Source: Sphaerimonospora cavernae
GTDB taxonomy: Bacteria > Actinomycetota > Actinomycetes > Streptosporangiales > Streptosporangiaceae
Direction: 5' to 3'
DNA length: 64,000 nt
Assembly: GCF_042435035.1 (NCBI RefSeq)
Contig: NZ_JBHMQT010000041.1
Span: 26,220-90,219 of the forward strand
The notes beneath the pieces were generated by a model that was not told the origin of the DNA, did not search any database, and worked only from the letters and a program-made list of their open reading frames with translations. Positions 35,953 to 45,755 of this stretch are shown one piece after another. Position 1 is the stretch's first letter. Each line of letters begins with the position of its first letter. Position numbers and translations under genes: made by a program.

Positions 35953-37494
35953 ATGAGCATGTCCGCGGTCGAACCCGGCACCCGGCTGGCTGACCGGTTC
36001 CGCCTGGAGGACCGGGTCGACGAGTCCGGCGGCGCGACCCTCTGGAAGGCCATCGACGAGATCCTCGCCAGGCCGGTCGCCGTGCACACGTTCTCGCCGG
36101 AGTTCGCCCGTGTCACCGAGGTGGTGACCGCGGCGCGGCTGGCGAGCCGCCTCACCGATCCCCGGCTCACCCAGGTCTTCGACGCCGCGGACGAGGACGG
36201 CACGGCCTATGTGGTGAGCGAGTGGGTCAGCGGGGAGTCTCTGCTCGACCTGCTGTCGAACGGGGCCGTCGAACCCGAACGCGGGGCCGCCCTGGTAGCC
36301 GAGGCCGCCGAGGCGCTGGCCCACGCCCACGAGGCGGGGCTCACCCACCTGCACCTCACGCCCGAGCGCCTCATGTGGACCACGGGTGGCACCGTCAAGC
36401 TGCTCGGTCTCGCCGTGGACGCCGCGATCCTCGGTCTGGAGGCGGGGGAGGACGCCGCCCGCGAGGACGCGGAGGGCCTGGGCCGGCTGCTCTACGCCGC
36501 GGTGACCGGTCACTGGCCCGGTGAAGAGGACTGCGGCCTGCCCGCCGCCCCCACGGACGACGGCAAGATATGCACGCCCCGTCAGGTCACGGCCGGAGTC
36601 CCCGGCTATCTCGACGCCATCACCTGCCGTGCGCTGCTGCAGGAGCCCAAGCGGGGGCGGCCGCCGCTCTCGACTCCCGCCGAGGTGGCCGAGGCCCTCG
36701 CCGAGGTGCCGCGGCCGGCTCCCGCGCCGGTGACCACCGCCCCGCCCGCGCTGAACCTGCGTGACGGGGCCCCGGACGGGATGACCGCCTCCCCGGCCCA
36801 GCCCCCACCGCTGGGTCCGACGCCTGACTGGAACTCCGGGCCCGCCTGGAACGGCTCCAGCTGGGGCACGGGCGGGCCGCAGCAGACCACCGGCACCGCG
36901 AGCAAGATCCTGCTCACCGTCATCGTTCTGCTGGTCATGGCCGCCGTCGGCGTCGGCGCGTGGACCGTGGGCAAGAACCTGGGCAACGCGCCGAAGACCA
37001 CCCGGTCGGCTGAGCCGTCCCAGTCGGCCGCCACGCACAAGCCGGTGACCGTCAAGCCGGTGAGCGCGACCGGATTCGACCCGCTGGGCGACGACAAGGT
37101 CGAGAACCCGGATCTCGCCCCCCTCGCCGTCGACGGCAAGCCCTCCACCGAATGGCACACGACGAGCTACAACAGTGCCGACCTGGGCCGTCTCAAAGAC
37201 GGCGTCGGCCTGATCCTCGACATGGGCAAGCCGATTCCGATCTCTGACGTGGCCGTCTCCCTGGGCAGCGCCCCCGGCGCGAGTGTCCAGTTGAAGGTGG
37301 GCGACGCCGCTGATCTCGGCTCGTTGAAGACGGTCGCCAAGGCCGAGAACACCTCCGGTTCCGTGACCCTCACCCCGGACAAGGCCACGACCGGGCAGTA
37401 CGTTGTGATCTGGTTTACGCGTCTTCCGCCCTATGAGGGCAAGTATCGTGGCACCATTTACGAGGTAACGGTTCATTCTCCCGGATCGGCATAG
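35953..37494 (+). CDS. Membrane pseudokinase, probable MurJ partner
   Basis: A 513-residue protein with an N-terminal protein-kinase-like fold (about 12-255), a proline-rich linker, one helix near 318-338 (ILLTVIVLLVMAAVGVGAWTV) and an extracytoplasmic beta-rich domain (about 375-510) resembling a discoidin/CBM fold. Catalytic residues are missing: the VAIK lysine is histidine (PVAVHTF), the HRD loop reads HLHLTPE and DFG is replaced by LLGLAVD. In mycobacteria the equivalent pseudokinase is fused to MviN/MurJ and recruits FhaA when phosphorylated. Here it is a separate gene between murJ and sigM. Whether it is phosphorylated is unknown. Confidence 0.85.
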   Translation: MSMSAVEPGTRLADRFRLEDRVDESGGATLWKAIDEILARPVAVHTFSPEFARVTEVVTAARLASRLTDPRLTQVFDAADEDGTAYVVSEWVSGESLLDLLSNGAVEPERGAALVAEAAEALAHAHEAGLTHLHLTPERLMWTTGGTVKLLGLAVDAAILGLEAGEDAAREDAEGLGRLLYAAVTGHWPGEEDCGLPAAPTDDGKICTPRQVTAGVPGYLDAITCRALLQEPKRGRPPLSTPAEVAEALAEVPRPAPAPVTTAPPALNLRDGAPDGMTASPAQPPPLGPTPDWNSGPAWNGSSWGTGGPQQTTGTASKILLTVIVLLVMAAVGVGAWTVGKNLGNAPKTTRSAEPSQSAATHKPVTVKPVSATGFDPLGDDKVENPDLAPLAVDGKPSTEWHTTSYNSADLGRLKDGVGLILDMGKPIPISDVAVSLGSAPGASVQLKVGDAADLGSLKTVAKAENTSGSVTLTPDKATTGQYVVIWFTRLPPYEGKYRGTIYEVTVHSPGSA

Positions 37495-37503
37495 CAGGGC
37501 CTT

Positions 37504-38148
37504 GTGAATTCCCCACCAGACAATCCCCCAACGGCTGAGCGCGCCGTACGGCCGGCGCCGTCGGATGCCGATCTGCTGGCCCGCCACATCGGCGGGGATC
37601 CGCACGCGTTCAGCGAGATCGTCAAGCGCCACCGCGACCGCATGTGGGCGGTCGCCCTGCGGACGCTCGGCGACCCCGACGAGGCGGCCGACGCCGTACA
37701 GGACGCCTTCGTCTCCGCGTACCGCAAGGCGGAGAGCTTCCGCGGCGAGGCCGCCGTCACGACCTGGCTGCACCGGATCGTGGTCAATGCCTGCCTCGAC
37801 CGGATGCGCCGCAAGACGATCCGGCCGGTCGCCGACGACGAGTTGATCGAGGCCGCGGAGCGGGACGCCCCGCTGACCGACCAGGCCGGCGAGCGCGATG
37901 TGTCGCTGGAGGTCACCGCCGCGCTCAAGCTGCTGCCCGCCGACCAGCGGGCGGCCTTGGTGCTTGTGGACATGATGGGCTACTCGGTGGACGACGCCGC
38001 CGCCGTGCTCGGCGTGCCCGCCGGGACCGTGAAGAGCCGCTGCGCCCGCGGCCGAGCGAAACTTGTCCCGGTTCTTGCTCATCTACGGAACCGAACTGAC
38101 TTGTCCCGCGTCTCATCCGGGAAGGGAGCAGAACTTCGTGACGGGTGA
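37504..38148 (+). CDS. sigM: ECF RNA polymerase sigma factor SigM
   Basis: ECF-type sigma factor of 214 residues. Region 2 includes DPDEAADAVQDAFVSAYRK with the -10-recognition helix, and region 4 has LPADQRAALVLVDMMGYS and GVPAGTVKSRCARGRAKL. Its position before an anti-sigma gene, trxB and trxA matches Rv3911-Rv3914, hence SigM. GTG start 9 nt after the pseudokinase stop, so probably co-transcribed with it. Expected to direct an envelope or redox stress response. Confidence 0.93.
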   Translation: MNSPPDNPPTAERAVRPAPSDADLLARHIGGDPHAFSEIVKRHRDRMWAVALRTLGDPDEAADAVQDAFVSAYRKAESFRGEAAVTTWLHRIVVNACLDRMRRKTIRPVADDELIEAAERDAPLTDQAGERDVSLEVTAALKLLPADQRAALVLVDMMGYSVDDAAAVLGVPAGTVKSRCARGRAKLVPVLAHLRNRTDLSRVSSGKGAELRDG

Positions 38149-39097
38149 CACGCATTACGACCTGGAGGTTCTCGCCGAACTGGCGGAAGGCCTCCTAGAC
38201 GACACCACGGCCCGGCGGGTCCGCGAGCATCTCGCGGTCTGCGACCCCTGCGGGGAGAGCCTGGCCGACCTGGCTTCGGTTCGCGAACTCCTGGCGGCGG
38301 TTCCGGTGCCGGCGATGCCGCTGGGTGTCGCGATGCGAATCGACAGGGCGCTGGCCGCCGAGGCGCCGGACTGGGACCGCCTCATGGCGGACGCGCCATG
38401 GGAGACGAAGCCCCAGACTCAATCGGCACAGTCCCAAACGGCACAGAATCGATCGACACCGGTCCGGCCGGAACGGCCCTGGCTGGAGGTCGTTCCGGAA
38501 CCGGAGCCCCTCTCCGTCAGCCCCGTTTCGAACGGTTCTGTCCCGGCCGAACCGGCGCCCGTCCCGTTGGGCGTGGTCGCCGAGGACGGGACGATCGTGC
38601 CGGCCAGGCGCGGGAAGACCTCGCGCCGCCGCCTCTGGGCGATGCCGGTCGCGGTCGCCGCGGCCACCGCCGTCGTCGCCGGGGCGGCCGGGCTGGTGAA
38701 CAGCCTGCTCCCCTCTGGCGGCACGCCGCCGCGGAACACGGTGGCACAGGGGACCTCGAGCACCGAGCCGACCAAGACCCACCAGGCACAGGTGGCCTAC
38801 TCGGTCTACGCGAGCGGCTACAACTACACGAGCAGCGAGCTGGGCGGACCACTGGTGGACTACTTCGGCCCCGCGCCGATCTTCGGCAGCGCCGACGACG
38901 GCCTCGACAAGTGCGTGAAGCGGTTCTCCAACCAGCTCGACCGCAAGCCCATCGGCGTGGACAAGGCCTTCTACAACGGCAACGAGGCCACGATCATGGC
39001 CTTCTGGGAGGACAAGACGATCAACGCGGTCCGGGTGGTCGTCGTGGACGACAACTGCAAGACCCTGCGGCCCGAGGGTCTCGCCACCTGGCGCTGA
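38138..39097 (+). CDS. Zinc-finger anti-sigma factor (RsmA-like)
   Basis: A 319-residue membrane anti-sigma factor. The ZAS motif reads EHLAVCDPC (H31, C35, C38), so it probably binds zinc and sequesters SigM. A disordered stretch rich in Gln/Ser (QTQSAQSQTAQN) follows, then a helix at about 166-188 and an extracytoplasmic domain of about 130 residues. The GTG start with GGGAG upstream overlaps sigM by 11 nt, which couples the pair at 1:1. An upstream start within sigM is open but has no good site. Confidence 0.9.
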   Translation: MTGDTHYDLEVLAELAEGLLDDTTARRVREHLAVCDPCGESLADLASVRELLAAVPVPAMPLGVAMRIDRALAAEAPDWDRLMADAPWETKPQTQSAQSQTAQNRSTPVRPERPWLEVVPEPEPLSVSPVSNGSVPAEPAPVPLGVVAEDGTIVPARRGKTSRRRLWAMPVAVAAATAVVAGAAGLVNSLLPSGGTPPRNTVAQGTSSTEPTKTHQAQVAYSVYASGYNYTSSELGGPLVDYFGPAPIFGSADDGLDKCVKRFSNQLDRKPIGVDKAFYNGNEATIMAFWEDKTINAVRVVVVDDNCKTLRPEGLATWR

Positions 39098-39113
39098 CCC
39101 CTCGTGTGATCCC

Positions 39114-39146
39114 GCGAAGCCCGCCGCGAACCGCGGCGGGCTTCGC
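39114..39146 (+). terminator. Terminator after the sigM/anti-sigma pair
   Basis: Perfect 15-bp stem GCGAAGCCCGCCGCG with its complement and a 3-nt loop, followed by CCTTT. It marks the end of the murJ-sigM transcript and separates it from trxB. Confidence 0.85.
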
Positions 39147-39238
39147 CCTTTCCGTCGGTCATTTAGGAGAAGGGAATCGGCGGGTCCTAGGATCGGTTGA
39201 GGCCAGTACAACCGCAGGATCTCGGGAAGGCGAGTCCG

Positions 39239-40168
<930 letters not shown>

Positions 40169-40284
40169 CCGGCAGGGCTTGTACGGCCCCGGACCGGACG
40201 GGCCGTACGGGAATGCGGGGGCGATCCCTGCGGTTGGAACCCAACCACACGCATCCCGACCACACACATCAAGGGAGAGATACC

Positions 40285-40608
40285 TTGGGCGCCATCAAGA
40301 GCGTGACCGACGCCGACTTCGAGGCCGAGGTCCTCAAGAGCGACAAGCCCGTCCTCGTCGATTTCTGGGCCGAGTGGTGCGGTCCCTGCCGCCAGGTCGC
40401 ACCCATCCTGGAGGAGATCGCGACGGAGCAGGCCGAGAAGCTGACGATCGTCAAGCTGAACATCGACGAGAACCCGCAGACGCAGCGCGACTACAACGTG
40501 CTTCAGATCCCGACGATGAACGTCTACAAGGGTGGAGAGGTCGTGAAGCAGATCATCGGCGCCAAGCCGAAGGCCATGCTGCTCCGCGAGCTCGAAGACG
40601 TCCTCTGA
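40285..40608 (+). CDS. trxA: Thioredoxin
   Basis: A 107-residue thioredoxin with the active site WCGPC at 31-35 and the cis-proline region LQIPTMNVYKGG. TTG start preceded by AAGGGAGAG; the 24 codons upstream in the same frame are His/Pro-rich and unlike thioredoxin, so the short form is right. Reduced by TrxB encoded just upstream. Confidence 0.96.
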   Translation: MGAIKSVTDADFEAEVLKSDKPVLVDFWAEWCGPCRQVAPILEEIATEQAEKLTIVKLNIDENPQTQRDYNVLQIPTMNVYKGGEVVKQIIGAKPKAMLLRELEDVL

Positions 40609-40628
40609 CGGGTCTCCTCCCGCGCATC

Positions 40629-40676
40629 GAAGCCCCTCTCCCCGGCGGTGGCCTACCGAACGGTGGCAGGGGCTTC
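40629..40676. terminator. Probable terminator between trxA and the GNAT gene
   Basis: GAAGCCCCT pairs with AGGGGCTTC across a 30-nt loop containing further short complementarity, 20 nt after the trxA stop and between convergent genes. Confidence 0.5.
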
Positions 40677-40762
40677 ACCGTTTCCCAGCGAATTCCCCCG
40701 CATGACGGCGGTGATGGGACCGGAGTCGTGCGGGCCGTACATGACGACCATCTGAGGACGAC

Positions 40763-41380
40763 TCAGACGGGCCGAAGCGCTCGCTCCGGCGACATGGACC
40801 CCAGCAGCCTCTCCAGCGCCACCTCGACGTCCTCACGCCACGAGACGGCCGTCTTGAGCTCCAGGCGGAGCCGGGGGAAGCGCAGGTGCGGGCGCACCGT
40901 CTTGAACCCGACCGCGAGCAGGTACTCGGCGGGCAGCACACAGCCCGGCTGCTCCCACTTCAGGTCGCCGAACGCCTCGATCGCGCGCACACCCCGGCGG
41001 GTGAGATCCTTGGCGACCCCCTGGACGAGCATCCGGCCGAGCCCACCCCCGGAGAACTCAGGAACGATGTGCGCGGTCATCAGCAGCACGGCATCGGAAC
41101 TCACCGGCGAGGTCGGGAACGCCACCGAGCGCGGCACGTAGAGCGGCGGGGCGTAGAGCACGAAACCGGCCGCTGCCCCGTCCACGTAAGCGATCTTTCC
41201 GCAGCTCCCCCACTCCAGCAGGGTCGCGGACATCCACGCCTCCTTCTCCAGGCCCGGGTCGCCGACCTCCGCGGCGCGTTCGCCGCTCACCGGGTCGAGT
41301 TCCCAGAACACGCAGCGCCTGCACCGGCGTGGCAGGTCATCGAGATTGTCAAGGGTGACGTTGACCAGCCGACGCGACAC
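40763..41380 (-). CDS. GNAT-family N-acetyltransferase
   Basis: A 205-residue acetyltransferase. Beginning VSRRLVNVTLDNLDDLPRRC it has a cysteine pair (CRRCVFWELDP) followed by the GNAT core with the acetyl-CoA loop in PEFSGGGLGRMLVQGVAKDL. The GTG start has GGGG upstream; the frame is open for 50 more codons, but a TACGAT box (41448-41453, minus strand) inside that stretch suggests transcription starts there. Substrate unknown. Convergent with trxA and conserved near trx genes in related genomes by recollection. Confidence 0.82.
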   Translation of the reverse strand: MSRRLVNVTLDNLDDLPRRCRRCVFWELDPVSGERAAEVGDPGLEKEAWMSATLLEWGSCGKIAYVDGAAAGFVLYAPPLYVPRSVAFPTSPVSSDAVLLMTAHIVPEFSGGGLGRMLVQGVAKDLTRRGVRAIEAFGDLKWEQPGCVLPAEYLLAVGFKTVRPHLRFPRLRLELKTAVSWREDVEVALERLLGSMSPERALRPV

Positions 41381-41682
41381 GTGATGCCCCAATCCCCGCC
41401 CAGGAGTCTTGCCAGAAAAGCGCGCGAATACGGCGTCTCCAGGTCGCATCGTAACCCAGTGATCGGGCCCGGGCGGGTAGCCGACACGAACGTCCGCCGC
41501 ATCCGTTGTTCCGTACGTTCCCTTTTCCAACGGGGTGAATGCCGATCGTCCGGATGGGAACTCCGCACACCCGTGGCATGGAAGGGCGAGCAGAGGAACG
41601 GTTGGTCGCCAACACCCTGGTGTTATCGGCGTGCCGCGTTACCGTAATCTGGATTTCTCGGCTATATGATCGGAGGTGGACC
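41381..41682. promoter_or_regulatory. Divergent GNAT/aminotransferase intergenic region
   Basis: No gene was found. On the minus strand TACGAT (41448-41453) is a candidate -10 for the GNAT gene; on the plus strand TATGAT (41665-41670) lies close to the GGAGG site of the aminotransferase. No palindrome or repeat was noticed. Confidence 0.4.
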
Positions 41683-43008
41683 GTGGATCAAGAGCTTGAT
41701 CGCGGTCGGACGAACGCACCCCATGGGTCGCGCATTGACGCCTACGTCGACCGGTACGCCGCCCGAGCTACCGGGATGGTCGCCTCCGAAGTCCGAGCTC
41801 TGTTCGCCGTCGCGTCGCGTCCGGAAGTGGTCTCGCTCGCCGGCGGCATGCCGTACGTCACAGCCCTCCCCCTCGACATGGTCGGCGAACTGGTCGCCGA
41901 CCTGGTCTCGAAGCGGGGCGCCGTCGCGCTGCAGTACGGCGGGGGCCAGGGCGACCCGGACCTGCGTGAGCAGATCTGCGATGTCATGCGGTTGGAGGGC
42001 ATCGAGGCCAGGCCCGACGACGTGGTCGTCACGGTCGGCTCGCAGCAGGCCCTCGACCTGATCACCCGCATCTTCATCGACCCCGGCGACGTCGTGCTGG
42101 CCGAAGGGCCGTCGTATGTCGGCGCGCTCGGCACGTTCAGCGCCTACCAGGCCAACGTGGTGCATGTCGCGATGGACGACCAGGGGCTCATCCCCGAGTC
42201 CCTCGCGCAGACCATCCACGCCCTGCGGGCGGCCGGCAGCCGCATCAAGTTCCTCTACACCATCCCCACCTACCAGAATCCGGCGGGCGTGACGCTCAAC
42301 GAGGTACGCCGCCGCCAGGTGCTGGAGATCTGCCGGCGTGCCGGGGTGCTCATCGTGGAGGACAATCCGTACGGACTCCTCGGATTCGACGGGGAGCCGA
42401 TGCGCACGATGCGGGCGGACGACGCCGACGGCGTGGTGTACCTCGGCTCGTTCTCCAAGACCCTCGCCCCAGGCTTCCGGGTGGGATGGGCGCTCGCCCC
42501 GCACGCGATCCGCGAGAAGCTGGTCCTGGCGATGGAGTCCGCGGTGCTGTCGCACTCGACCTTCACCCAACTCGCGGTCGGGCAATATCTCGCCACCCAG
42601 CCCTGGCGGGAGCAGATCAAGACGTTCCGTGAGCTCTACCGCGAGCGACGGGACGCGCTCCTCGGCTCGCTCGAGGTGCTCATGCCGCCCGGCTGTTCGT
42701 GGACCCGGCCCAATGGCGGGTTCTTCGTATGGATGACCCTTCCCGAGGGGCTCGACTCGAAGGCGATCCTGCCGAGAGCGATCGCCGAGCGGGTCGCGTT
42801 CGTGCCCGGGACCGGCTTCTACGCGGACGGCGGCGGCGCGCGGCACATGCGTCTGTCGTACTGCTATCCGCAGCCCGACCGCATCCGCGAAGGCGTACGC
42901 CGTCTCGCCGGAGTGATCGAGCAGGAACTGCGTATGCGGGACACTTTCGGCACCGGGGCCCCGACGTCGCACAAGGGCGTCGACACGCCGGGCCCCGACC
43001 TCGCCTGA
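41683..43008 (+). CDS. PLP-dependent aminotransferase, class I/II
   Basis: Aminotransferase of 441 residues in the LysN/2-aminoadipate-aminotransferase branch. SLAGGMPYVTALPLDM near the N terminus, YGGGQGDPDLREQI, VTVGSQQALDL, TYQNPAGVTL, VEDNPYG and the PLP lysine in GSFSKTLAPGFRVGW are all present. The GTG start has GGAGG 6 nt upstream. There is no DNA-binding domain, so this is not a MocR regulator. Substrate unknown. It precedes a Ddl-like ligase, which raises the possibility of a D-Ala or precursor-related role, though this is only positional. Confidence 0.88.
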   Translation: MDQELDRGRTNAPHGSRIDAYVDRYAARATGMVASEVRALFAVASRPEVVSLAGGMPYVTALPLDMVGELVADLVSKRGAVALQYGGGQGDPDLREQICDVMRLEGIEARPDDVVVTVGSQQALDLITRIFIDPGDVVLAEGPSYVGALGTFSAYQANVVHVAMDDQGLIPESLAQTIHALRAAGSRIKFLYTIPTYQNPAGVTLNEVRRRQVLEICRRAGVLIVEDNPYGLLGFDGEPMRTMRADDADGVVYLGSFSKTLAPGFRVGWALAPHAIREKLVLAMESAVLSHSTFTQLAVGQYLATQPWREQIKTFRELYRERRDALLGSLEVLMPPGCSWTRPNGGFFVWMTLPEGLDSKAILPRAIAERVAFVPGTGFYADGGGARHMRLSYCYPQPDRIREGVRRLAGVIEQELRMRDTFGTGAPTSHKGVDTPGPDLA

Positions 43009-43023
43009 GGCTGCGAACGGGCA

Positions 43024-43094
43024 CCAGGGAGTGTTCCGTAGATCTTTGCCGTAGCGACCGCAGCAGGCAAGAAGATCTACGGGACACTCCCTGG
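43024..43094. repeat. Hairpin repeat, copy B
   Basis: A 23-bp stem with one G-U wobble: left arm CCAGGGAGTGTTCCGTAG continuing to ATCTT, right arm AAGATCTACGGG continuing to ACACTCCCTGG. The loop contains an inner TTGCC/GGCAA pairing. It shares CCGCAGCAGGCAAGAAG and AGATCTACGGG with copy A. It may terminate the aminotransferase transcript. Confidence 0.78.
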
Positions 43095-43145
43095 CCTGAT
43101 TTAGGCTGGCCGTACCCGATTTCAGCAGCGAGAAAGGGCTCCCTG

Positions 43146-43217
43146 GTGAGCGAGTCGACGATGTTTCCGAGTGCCGTCCCAACGCGTCCACGAGCTGCCC
43201 GAGAGGCCGGAGCATGA
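43146..43217 (+). CDS. Possible 23-aa upstream peptide before the Ddl-like ligase
   Basis: GTG preceded by GAAAGG opens MSESTMFPSAVPTRPRAARE to a TGA that overlaps the ligase ATG as ATGA. Such coupling is common for real leader or accessory peptides, but the peptide has no recognisable features. Confidence 0.3.
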   Translation: MSESTMFPSAVPTRPRAAREAGA

Positions 43218-44164
43218 GTGACCTCGGGCACGTGCTCGTCCTCGCGGGCGGCCTTTCCTATGAGCGCGAGGTCTCGATCCGCTCCGGCCGGCGCGTCGCC
43301 GAGGCTCTCCGCGCCGCAGGGGTGGACGTCGAGACGCGCGACACCGACGCCACCCTCGTGCCCGCGGTGCTGGCCGACCCGCCGGACGCCGCGTTCGTCA
43401 CCCTGCACGGCGGTGCCGGGGAGGACGGCGCCATCCGGTCCGTGCTGGAACTCCTCGGCGTGCCCTATGTAGGCGCGACCCCGGACGCCTGCCATGTGGC
43501 GTTCGACAAGCCGACGGCCAAGGCGGTCGTCGGATCCTGGGGCCTGCACACCCCCGACTCGGTCGCGCTGCCCAAGGAGACCTTCCATGACCTGGGCGCG
43601 TCGGCTGTGCTCGCGCGGATCGTGGACCGCCTCGGACTGCCGCTCTTCGTCAAGCCGTCGCGGGGCGGCTCCGCTCTCGGGGCGTCCATCGTGCGCAGCG
43701 CCGAGGAACTACCCCCCGCCATGGTCGGATGTTTCGCGTACGGAGACACCGCGCTCATCGAGAAGTACGTCCAGGGCGTCGAGGTGGCCGTCTCCGTGGT
43801 GGACCTCGGAGACGGGCCCGTCGCGCTGCCACCGGTCGAGATCCTGCCGGACGGCGGCGTTTACGACTACTCAGCTCGTTACACCGCCGGGCGCACCGAG
43901 TTCTTCGCGCCGGCCCGGCTGACGGAGGAAGAGACCGAGGCGTGCGCCGCCATGGCGGTCACCGCGCACACGGCACTCGGGCTGCGTGACATCTCCCGAA
44001 CGGACCTCATCGTCGATGCCTCCGGCCGTCCCTACTTTCTTGAGGTGAACGTGGCGCCGGGCATGACCGAGACCTCGCTCCTGCCCATGGCCGCCGAGGC
44101 GGCGGGACGCGATCTCGGCATCCTCTGCCGCGGTCTCCTGGAAATCGCCGCCCAACGCGGCTAG
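43214..44164 (+). CDS. D-alanine--D-alanine ligase family protein
   Basis: ATP-grasp ligase of 316 residues. VLAGGLSYEREVSIRSG is the N-terminal Ddl motif, TLHGGAGEDGAIRSVLE follows, then the ATP-binding KPSRGGSALGASIV and the metal and product loop FLEVNVAPGMTETSLLPMAA. Length is slightly below canonical Ddl (about 350-370). It may be a second, dedicated Ddl or a ligase of related specificity. ATG with GGAGC upstream, overlapped by a short open frame. Located between the aminotransferase and parB, with the first parS site directly downstream. Confidence 0.87.
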   Translation: MSDLGHVLVLAGGLSYEREVSIRSGRRVAEALRAAGVDVETRDTDATLVPAVLADPPDAAFVTLHGGAGEDGAIRSVLELLGVPYVGATPDACHVAFDKPTAKAVVGSWGLHTPDSVALPKETFHDLGASAVLARIVDRLGLPLFVKPSRGGSALGASIVRSAEELPPAMVGCFAYGDTALIEKYVQGVEVAVSVVDLGDGPVALPPVEILPDGGVYDYSARYTAGRTEFFAPARLTEEETEACAAMAVTAHTALGLRDISRTDLIVDASGRPYFLEVNVAPGMTETSLLPMAAEAAGRDLGILCRGLLEIAAQRG

Positions 44165-44168
44165 GTCG

Positions 44169-44184
44169 TGTTTCACGTGAAACA
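44169..44184. promoter_or_regulatory. parS site 1
   Basis: TGTTTCACGTGAAACA, an exact 16-bp match to the bacterial parS consensus, 4 nt after the ligase stop codon. ParB loading site. Confidence 0.97.
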
Positions 44185-44545
44185 CGTAGAGGCGCCTGTG
44201 CCTACGCCGGCTGACCCGATCCCGTCCAGCCGCCAGACAGGTGGAGGGACCAGCCGGGCCGCCGGGTGAACGGTCGGTTGACGAGCTCGGTGAGCGGGAC
44301 CCCATCCAAAAGGTGCTGGGGCGCCCCAGCGGTTGGCCGAACGCGAGATCGGCAGGACTCTCCTACCGTCTCACTCGGCTGCGAGATCGCCCAGGAATCC
44401 CGTGTCTGCGCCACCACGCCCTGGTAGCTCTGCCCACTCGGCCGCGGATCGTCGATGTGGAGCCTCCGATGCGGTTCCAGCTCGCTGAAGCGTGTCTCAT
44501 AGCTGATTTGAACCGTTACAGCTGTCCCGGGCAATCGAGAGGCGC

Positions 44546-44561
44546 TGTTTCACGTGAAACA
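44546..44561. promoter_or_regulatory. parS site 2
   Basis: TGTTTCACGTGAAACA, exact consensus, 33 nt downstream of the parB stop. Confidence 0.97.
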
Positions 44562-44594
44562 GGCCGGCTTCGTCTTCTCTCGGAGCCGGATGGA

Positions 44595-45575
44595 CTACTC
44601 CTCGGCGAGGCCACGCATCGAGTTCGCGGCCTCGGGGGCCATCGTGCCGATGATGCGCTCCAGATCGTCGATGGTGGAGAACTCCACCACGATCCGTCCC
44701 TTGCGGCGACCGAGATCGACCTTCACTCGGGTCTCGAAGTGGTCCGACAGACGGTCGGCAAGCGTCCGGAGGGCCGGCGCCGTCGGCTGCTTCGCCCGAG
44801 GTTTCCGCGGCGCGGGACCCGCCGTCGCCTCACCCAGCGCCACGATCTCCTCGACGGTCCGGACGGACAGGCCCTCAGCGATGATCCGGCTCGCGAGCCG
44901 GTCCATGGACGCCGAGTCATCGAGTGGCAGCAGTGCCCGCGCGTGTCCCGCGCTGATGGTGCCGGCCGCGACGCGGAGTTGAACGTTGGGCGGGAGGTTC
45001 AGCAGGCGCAGCGTGTTGGTGATGTGCGACCGGGACCGGCCGACCTTCTTGGCCAGCACCTCATGGGTCGCGCCGAAGTCGTCGAGGAGTTGCCGGTAGG
45101 CCGCCGCCTCCTCCAGTGCGTTGAGTTGCTCGCGCTGGAGGTTCTCGATGAGCGCCTCCCGCAGCATCTCATCATCCTGAGTGCTCCGCACGATGGCCGG
45201 CACCCGATCCAGCCCGGCAAGCTGCGAGGCCCGCCACCGCCGCTCGCCCATAATGAGCTCGAAACGTCCGGATCCGGTGGATCTCACAACCACTGGCTGG
45301 AGCAGACCGACCTCCTTGATGGACTCGGCCAACTCATCCAGGCGCTCACCGTCAAAGATGTCGCGCGGCTGGCGAGGGTTGGGGGAGATCGCGGTGACCG
45401 GGATCTCCTGGAAGTAGGCGCCATCGACCGGCTTCAGTCCTGAGACGGCCGGCTCCAGCCCGGAGTCGGCCGTTCCCGCCGAGGGTGCACTCGCCGGCGC
45501 ATCCGGATCGACGATCGGTCCCGTGGGGATCAGCGCCCCAAGTCCCTTGCCCAGTCCCCGACGCTGCTGGCTCAC
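44595..45575 (-). CDS. parB: Chromosome partitioning protein ParB
   Basis: parS-binding CTPase of 326 residues. After the N-terminal GRGLGKGLGALIP, the CTP-binding ParB/Srx domain has ISPNPRQPRDIFD and the catalytic-site motif IMGERRWRASQLAG with ENLQREQLNALEEA. The HTH region GRSRSHITNTLRLLNLP follows, and a C-terminal dimer domain ends EEAANSMRG-like (APEAANSMRGLAEE). GTG start with AAGGGAG just upstream. Transcribed after parA; four parS sites lie within 2.5 kb. Confidence 0.97.
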   Translation of the reverse strand: MSQQRRGLGKGLGALIPTGPIVDPDAPASAPSAGTADSGLEPAVSGLKPVDGAYFQEIPVTAISPNPRQPRDIFDGERLDELAESIKEVGLLQPVVVRSTGSGRFELIMGERRWRASQLAGLDRVPAIVRSTQDDEMLREALIENLQREQLNALEEAAAYRQLLDDFGATHEVLAKKVGRSRSHITNTLRLLNLPPNVQLRVAAGTISAGHARALLPLDDSASMDRLASRIIAEGLSVRTVEEIVALGEATAGPAPRKPRAKQPTAPALRTLADRLSDHFETRVKVDLGRRKGRIVVEFSTIDDLERIIGTMAPEAANSMRGLAEE

Positions 45576-45724
45576 CGCTGCTCCCTTACCCACCCGCGAC
45601 ACCCGCACAGAAGGCGGTGCCCAGCGCACCGACTTGTCTGTGGAACGCTGGGCACTCTATGCACACCAGGAGAGGTTACCGCCGTAGTGGCTCCGCCATG
45701 AGCATCGCGGCACTCCGGCTTACC

Positions 45725-45740
45725 CGTTTCACGTGAAACA
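45725..45740. promoter_or_regulatory. parS site 3
   Basis: CGTTTCACGTGAAACA, one mismatch to the 16-bp consensus, between the parA stop and parB. Confidence 0.93.
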
Positions 45741-45755
45741 GTCGCGCGAAGCCGG

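Larger units (their letters stand above)
44165..44594. other. parB-ligase intergenic region
   Basis: A 430-bp stretch with no convincing gene, bounded by two perfect parS sites (44169-44184 and 44546-44561). A minus-strand frame at 44202-44534 is open for 110 codons but has no ribosome-binding site, domain or coding bias. Confidence 0.6.

Noticed and set aside
35848..38082. Minus-strand open frame of over 700 codons
   Set aside because: Antisense to the pseudokinase and sigM genes; no domain and biased composition.
44202..44534. Minus-strand frame of 110 codons between two parS sites
   Set aside because: No ribosome-binding site, no domain and no third-position bias; left unannotated.
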